The notes beneath the pieces are model-generated. The model saw only the letters and a list, made by a program, of their open reading frames with translations, had not been told where the DNA came from and did not search any database. Positions 62,201-64,000 of a stretch of 64,000 nt of DNA are shown one piece after another. This DNA comes from Phallus indusiatus (taxonomy: Eukaryota > Basidiomycota > Agaricomycetes > Phallales > Phallaceae). Position numbers and translations under genes: made by a program. Every line of letters begins with the position of its first letter. The stretch's first letter is position 1. The stretch covers positions 1 to 64,000 of the forward strand of contig JAQFWX010000114.1 in assembly GCA_027605045.1 (NCBI GenBank). The letters run 5' to 3'.

Positions 62201-63730
62201 TTTGTCCTTCAGCTGAGCATCAAATAGATTGGTCGAAGACAAGGTAATTGTACTGCCCCCCGAAAGTTGTTTTATCTTATATGAAAACTGCGATTTTAGG
62301 TGGCAAGGGAACCGGACTTGGGTTAGCTCTAGTTCGTCATATCGTCCAGCTTTCTGGTGGTCGTCTTGGGTATTGTCATTCACTCAATGGCCACTGTAGC
62401 TTCGTTGTTAACCTAACACATTTCCCAGCGTTCGTAGCCAACTTGGAGTTGGAAGTACCTTTTGGGTCGAGCTGCGATTAGGAGTCGGCAAGAGAGCTCT
62501 AGCGAAGCATGGAAGCGCAACCGGATCCGATATCATAGCAGATGCGCATCTTTATTCGGATTTCCAGAAAAACGTCATGTTTGATACATCCACGATGAAT
62601 CATGCTGCGAGACGGTATAAGGGTGCTTTCCCCGTAACGGCTCGGACATCAGCTCTAAAGTCTATCATGGACCAAGGTGAGCGAGCGTCTCAGGTTTGTA
62701 TACTCGTAGATAATTAGATTGATACAATGTTAGGCGGACTCGTCGAACTTGCGCCGAGAAGATCTTTGATGTCTACAGGACATCGGTTACCATTGACAAG
62801 ATCAGATACAGAAACGCCCAGCTCTTCAGAAACAACAGCAGTCGAGCTGGATTATATGCCTGCCAAGTCAAGTGCAAGCACAAGCCGACCGACGTTCATA
62901 GCTCTACCGGAGCGCGAAACGATGAATACGTCAAATGCTCTTCCGACACCGGTGAAACCACCTTCACCTCCATATGCGGCGGGCGGCAAATCAATTGGCA
63001 CGTCATCGTCGTCCCCGCGTCCCTCTTTGCACCTGGACACACCTTTACACGCACTAGTGGTGGATGATGACGGTGTAACCAGACAGCTGATGAGCCGTCT
63101 TCTTGCCCGGTTGGGAGTTACGGTCACATGTGCTGAAAATGGCGCTGTCGCATTAGATCTCATCTTGAGCACCAATTGTTCGCCATCCAAGTCGGACCAG
63201 CAGCCATCAATACGTGGCGACGGTTCTCCTGAACCGTCTGCTCATACAGATAATAAATATGACATAATTTTCCTCGATAATCAAATGGTAAAGAGCATCA
63301 TTTGTTGGTCAATAGTTTTCCTATCTAAACTCCTTTTTTTTCCCAGCCTGTTATGACCGGACTGGAAGTCATACAAAAACTTCGAAGTCTCGGACGATCG
63401 GATTTCGTAGTTGGTATGTAAAAGGTTTTTGCTGTTATAGTGTACCTAGTCTTAACCAAAACTAGGTGTGACTGGAAATGCCCTTCTTTCAGATCAAGAA
63501 GAATATCTAGAAGCTGGAGTCAATAGGTATGATCTGATCGGGATATATAACCGTTTTTCAAGTTGAGCGGTCACTGACTGACTTTTGAACTTCCTTCAAA
63601 TAGGGTACTCACGAAACCAGTTCACGAACGTAATTTGAAAACGGCATTGAATGCTGCTGACATTCTTCGAAAGCAAGCCTCGACACCAAAATCGGAACTT
63701 GGATTGGACTCGCTTGAAGTCGCTCGCTGA
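59281..63730 (+). CDS. Membrane hybrid histidine kinase with receiver domain
   Basis: Two-component sensor that passes phosphate via Ypd1 to Ssk1/Skn7-type regulators. N-terminal cytosolic part MPFPWLDKRERQDAAPVLPV with an acidic, Asn-rich stretch, then several hydrophobic segments (LFYVLNWIIGCVLLP, IAPVITLPLVFFVAFDF, FPAIGVVVVMSVWIVPF). HisKA with H-box YIFHE|VRVPLNTA (intron inside) near 61105-61190, then LNDVLDFNRMDSGRFE. ATPase boxes: RLRQIITNLTSNACKFT (N), EDTGVGIR (G1), GGKGTGLGLALVRHIVQLSG (G2). A Ser/Pro linker leads to the receiver: HALVVDDDGVTRQLMSRLLA, IIFLDNQM|PVMTGLEVIQKLR, VGVTGNALLSD, VLTKPV. Ends LGLDSLEVAR. The signal sensed is unknown. One REC domain only. Confidence 0.93.
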
Positions 63731-64000
63731 TTCGGAATCATTCGAAGATTGTATAGCGTTTATGTTAGTATTGTTTGTTTTATCTTTATCTCACCTCCTC
63801 TCTCCTTTCATTGTTACATATAACGTACTTTATTACTTTCACGTATTATAAGTATAGGTAAGCACTCACGCTGCCACTATACGTTAGATAGGTTCTATGA
63901 TATGACGAAAACTATATATAATTCCCAACTTGTATCTTTAGAAATCTGACAAACACGAGATATTTGCCCGCACAAGCTCCTAGTATACTTGGTATTTGTT
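63731..64000. other. 3' flank of the histidine kinase gene
   Basis: AT-rich tail of the window with no complete feature. Confidence 0.4.

Overview
The window is from a filamentous basidiomycete, most probably an agaricomycete. The genes carry many short GT-AG introns of about 45-65 nt, intergenic gaps are short, and the content fits: an F-box/LRR protein, a MYND-finger protein, a P1-type nuclease, HP1 and a hybrid histidine kinase. About 22 protein genes and one intron-bearing tRNA-Leu can be supported. Most are conserved single-copy housekeeping genes that I modelled exon by exon.

Layout. 1-11.4 kb: a DAL5-type MFS permease running off the left edge (-), V-ATPase subunit G (-), an unrecognised multi-exon gene (-), an F-box/LRR gene (-), a secreted P1/S1 nuclease (+) and a CCC2-type copper ATPase (-). 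From 3.8 to 9.3 kb, four consecutive genes show about seven single-base frame breaks, nearly all in short homopolymers. This looks like uncorrected assembly error rather than four independent pseudogenes. 12-23 kb: SFH5 (+), exosome RRP4 (-), a MYND protein (-), then on + the exon-junction protein Y14, an HP1 chromodomain protein and a disordered adaptor-like protein. 23-33 kb: an anchored S33 peptidase (+), the ER-membrane ubiquitin ligase DOA10 (-) and argininosuccinate synthase (-).

33.4-39.6 kb is the unusual part. A tRNA-Leu(UAG) overlaps what could be the first exon of a lineage-specific gene with an MLKL/HeLo-like helical region and a degenerate kinase-like region. An early exon of that gene is split by a 2.52-kb element with 393-bp terminal inverted repeats, flanked by a 6-bp duplication that is exactly two codons in frame. 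The element contains solo LTR A, which contains solo LTR B (duplication AGTAG), which contains inverted solo LTR C (duplication CTGAG). The order of insertion can be read directly from the sequence.

40-64 kb: acetyl-CoA carboxylase (-), xylulokinase (-), a ZIP zinc transporter (+), an EXPERA/TMEM97 membrane protein (-), a Ure2-like glutathione transferase (-), CDC48/p97 (-) and a membrane hybrid histidine kinase (+). These are neighbours rather than a pathway cluster. DOA10 and CDC48 work in the same ER degradation route, but they lie 24 kb apart. Coordinates are CDS extents including introns. Splice sites were read by eye.
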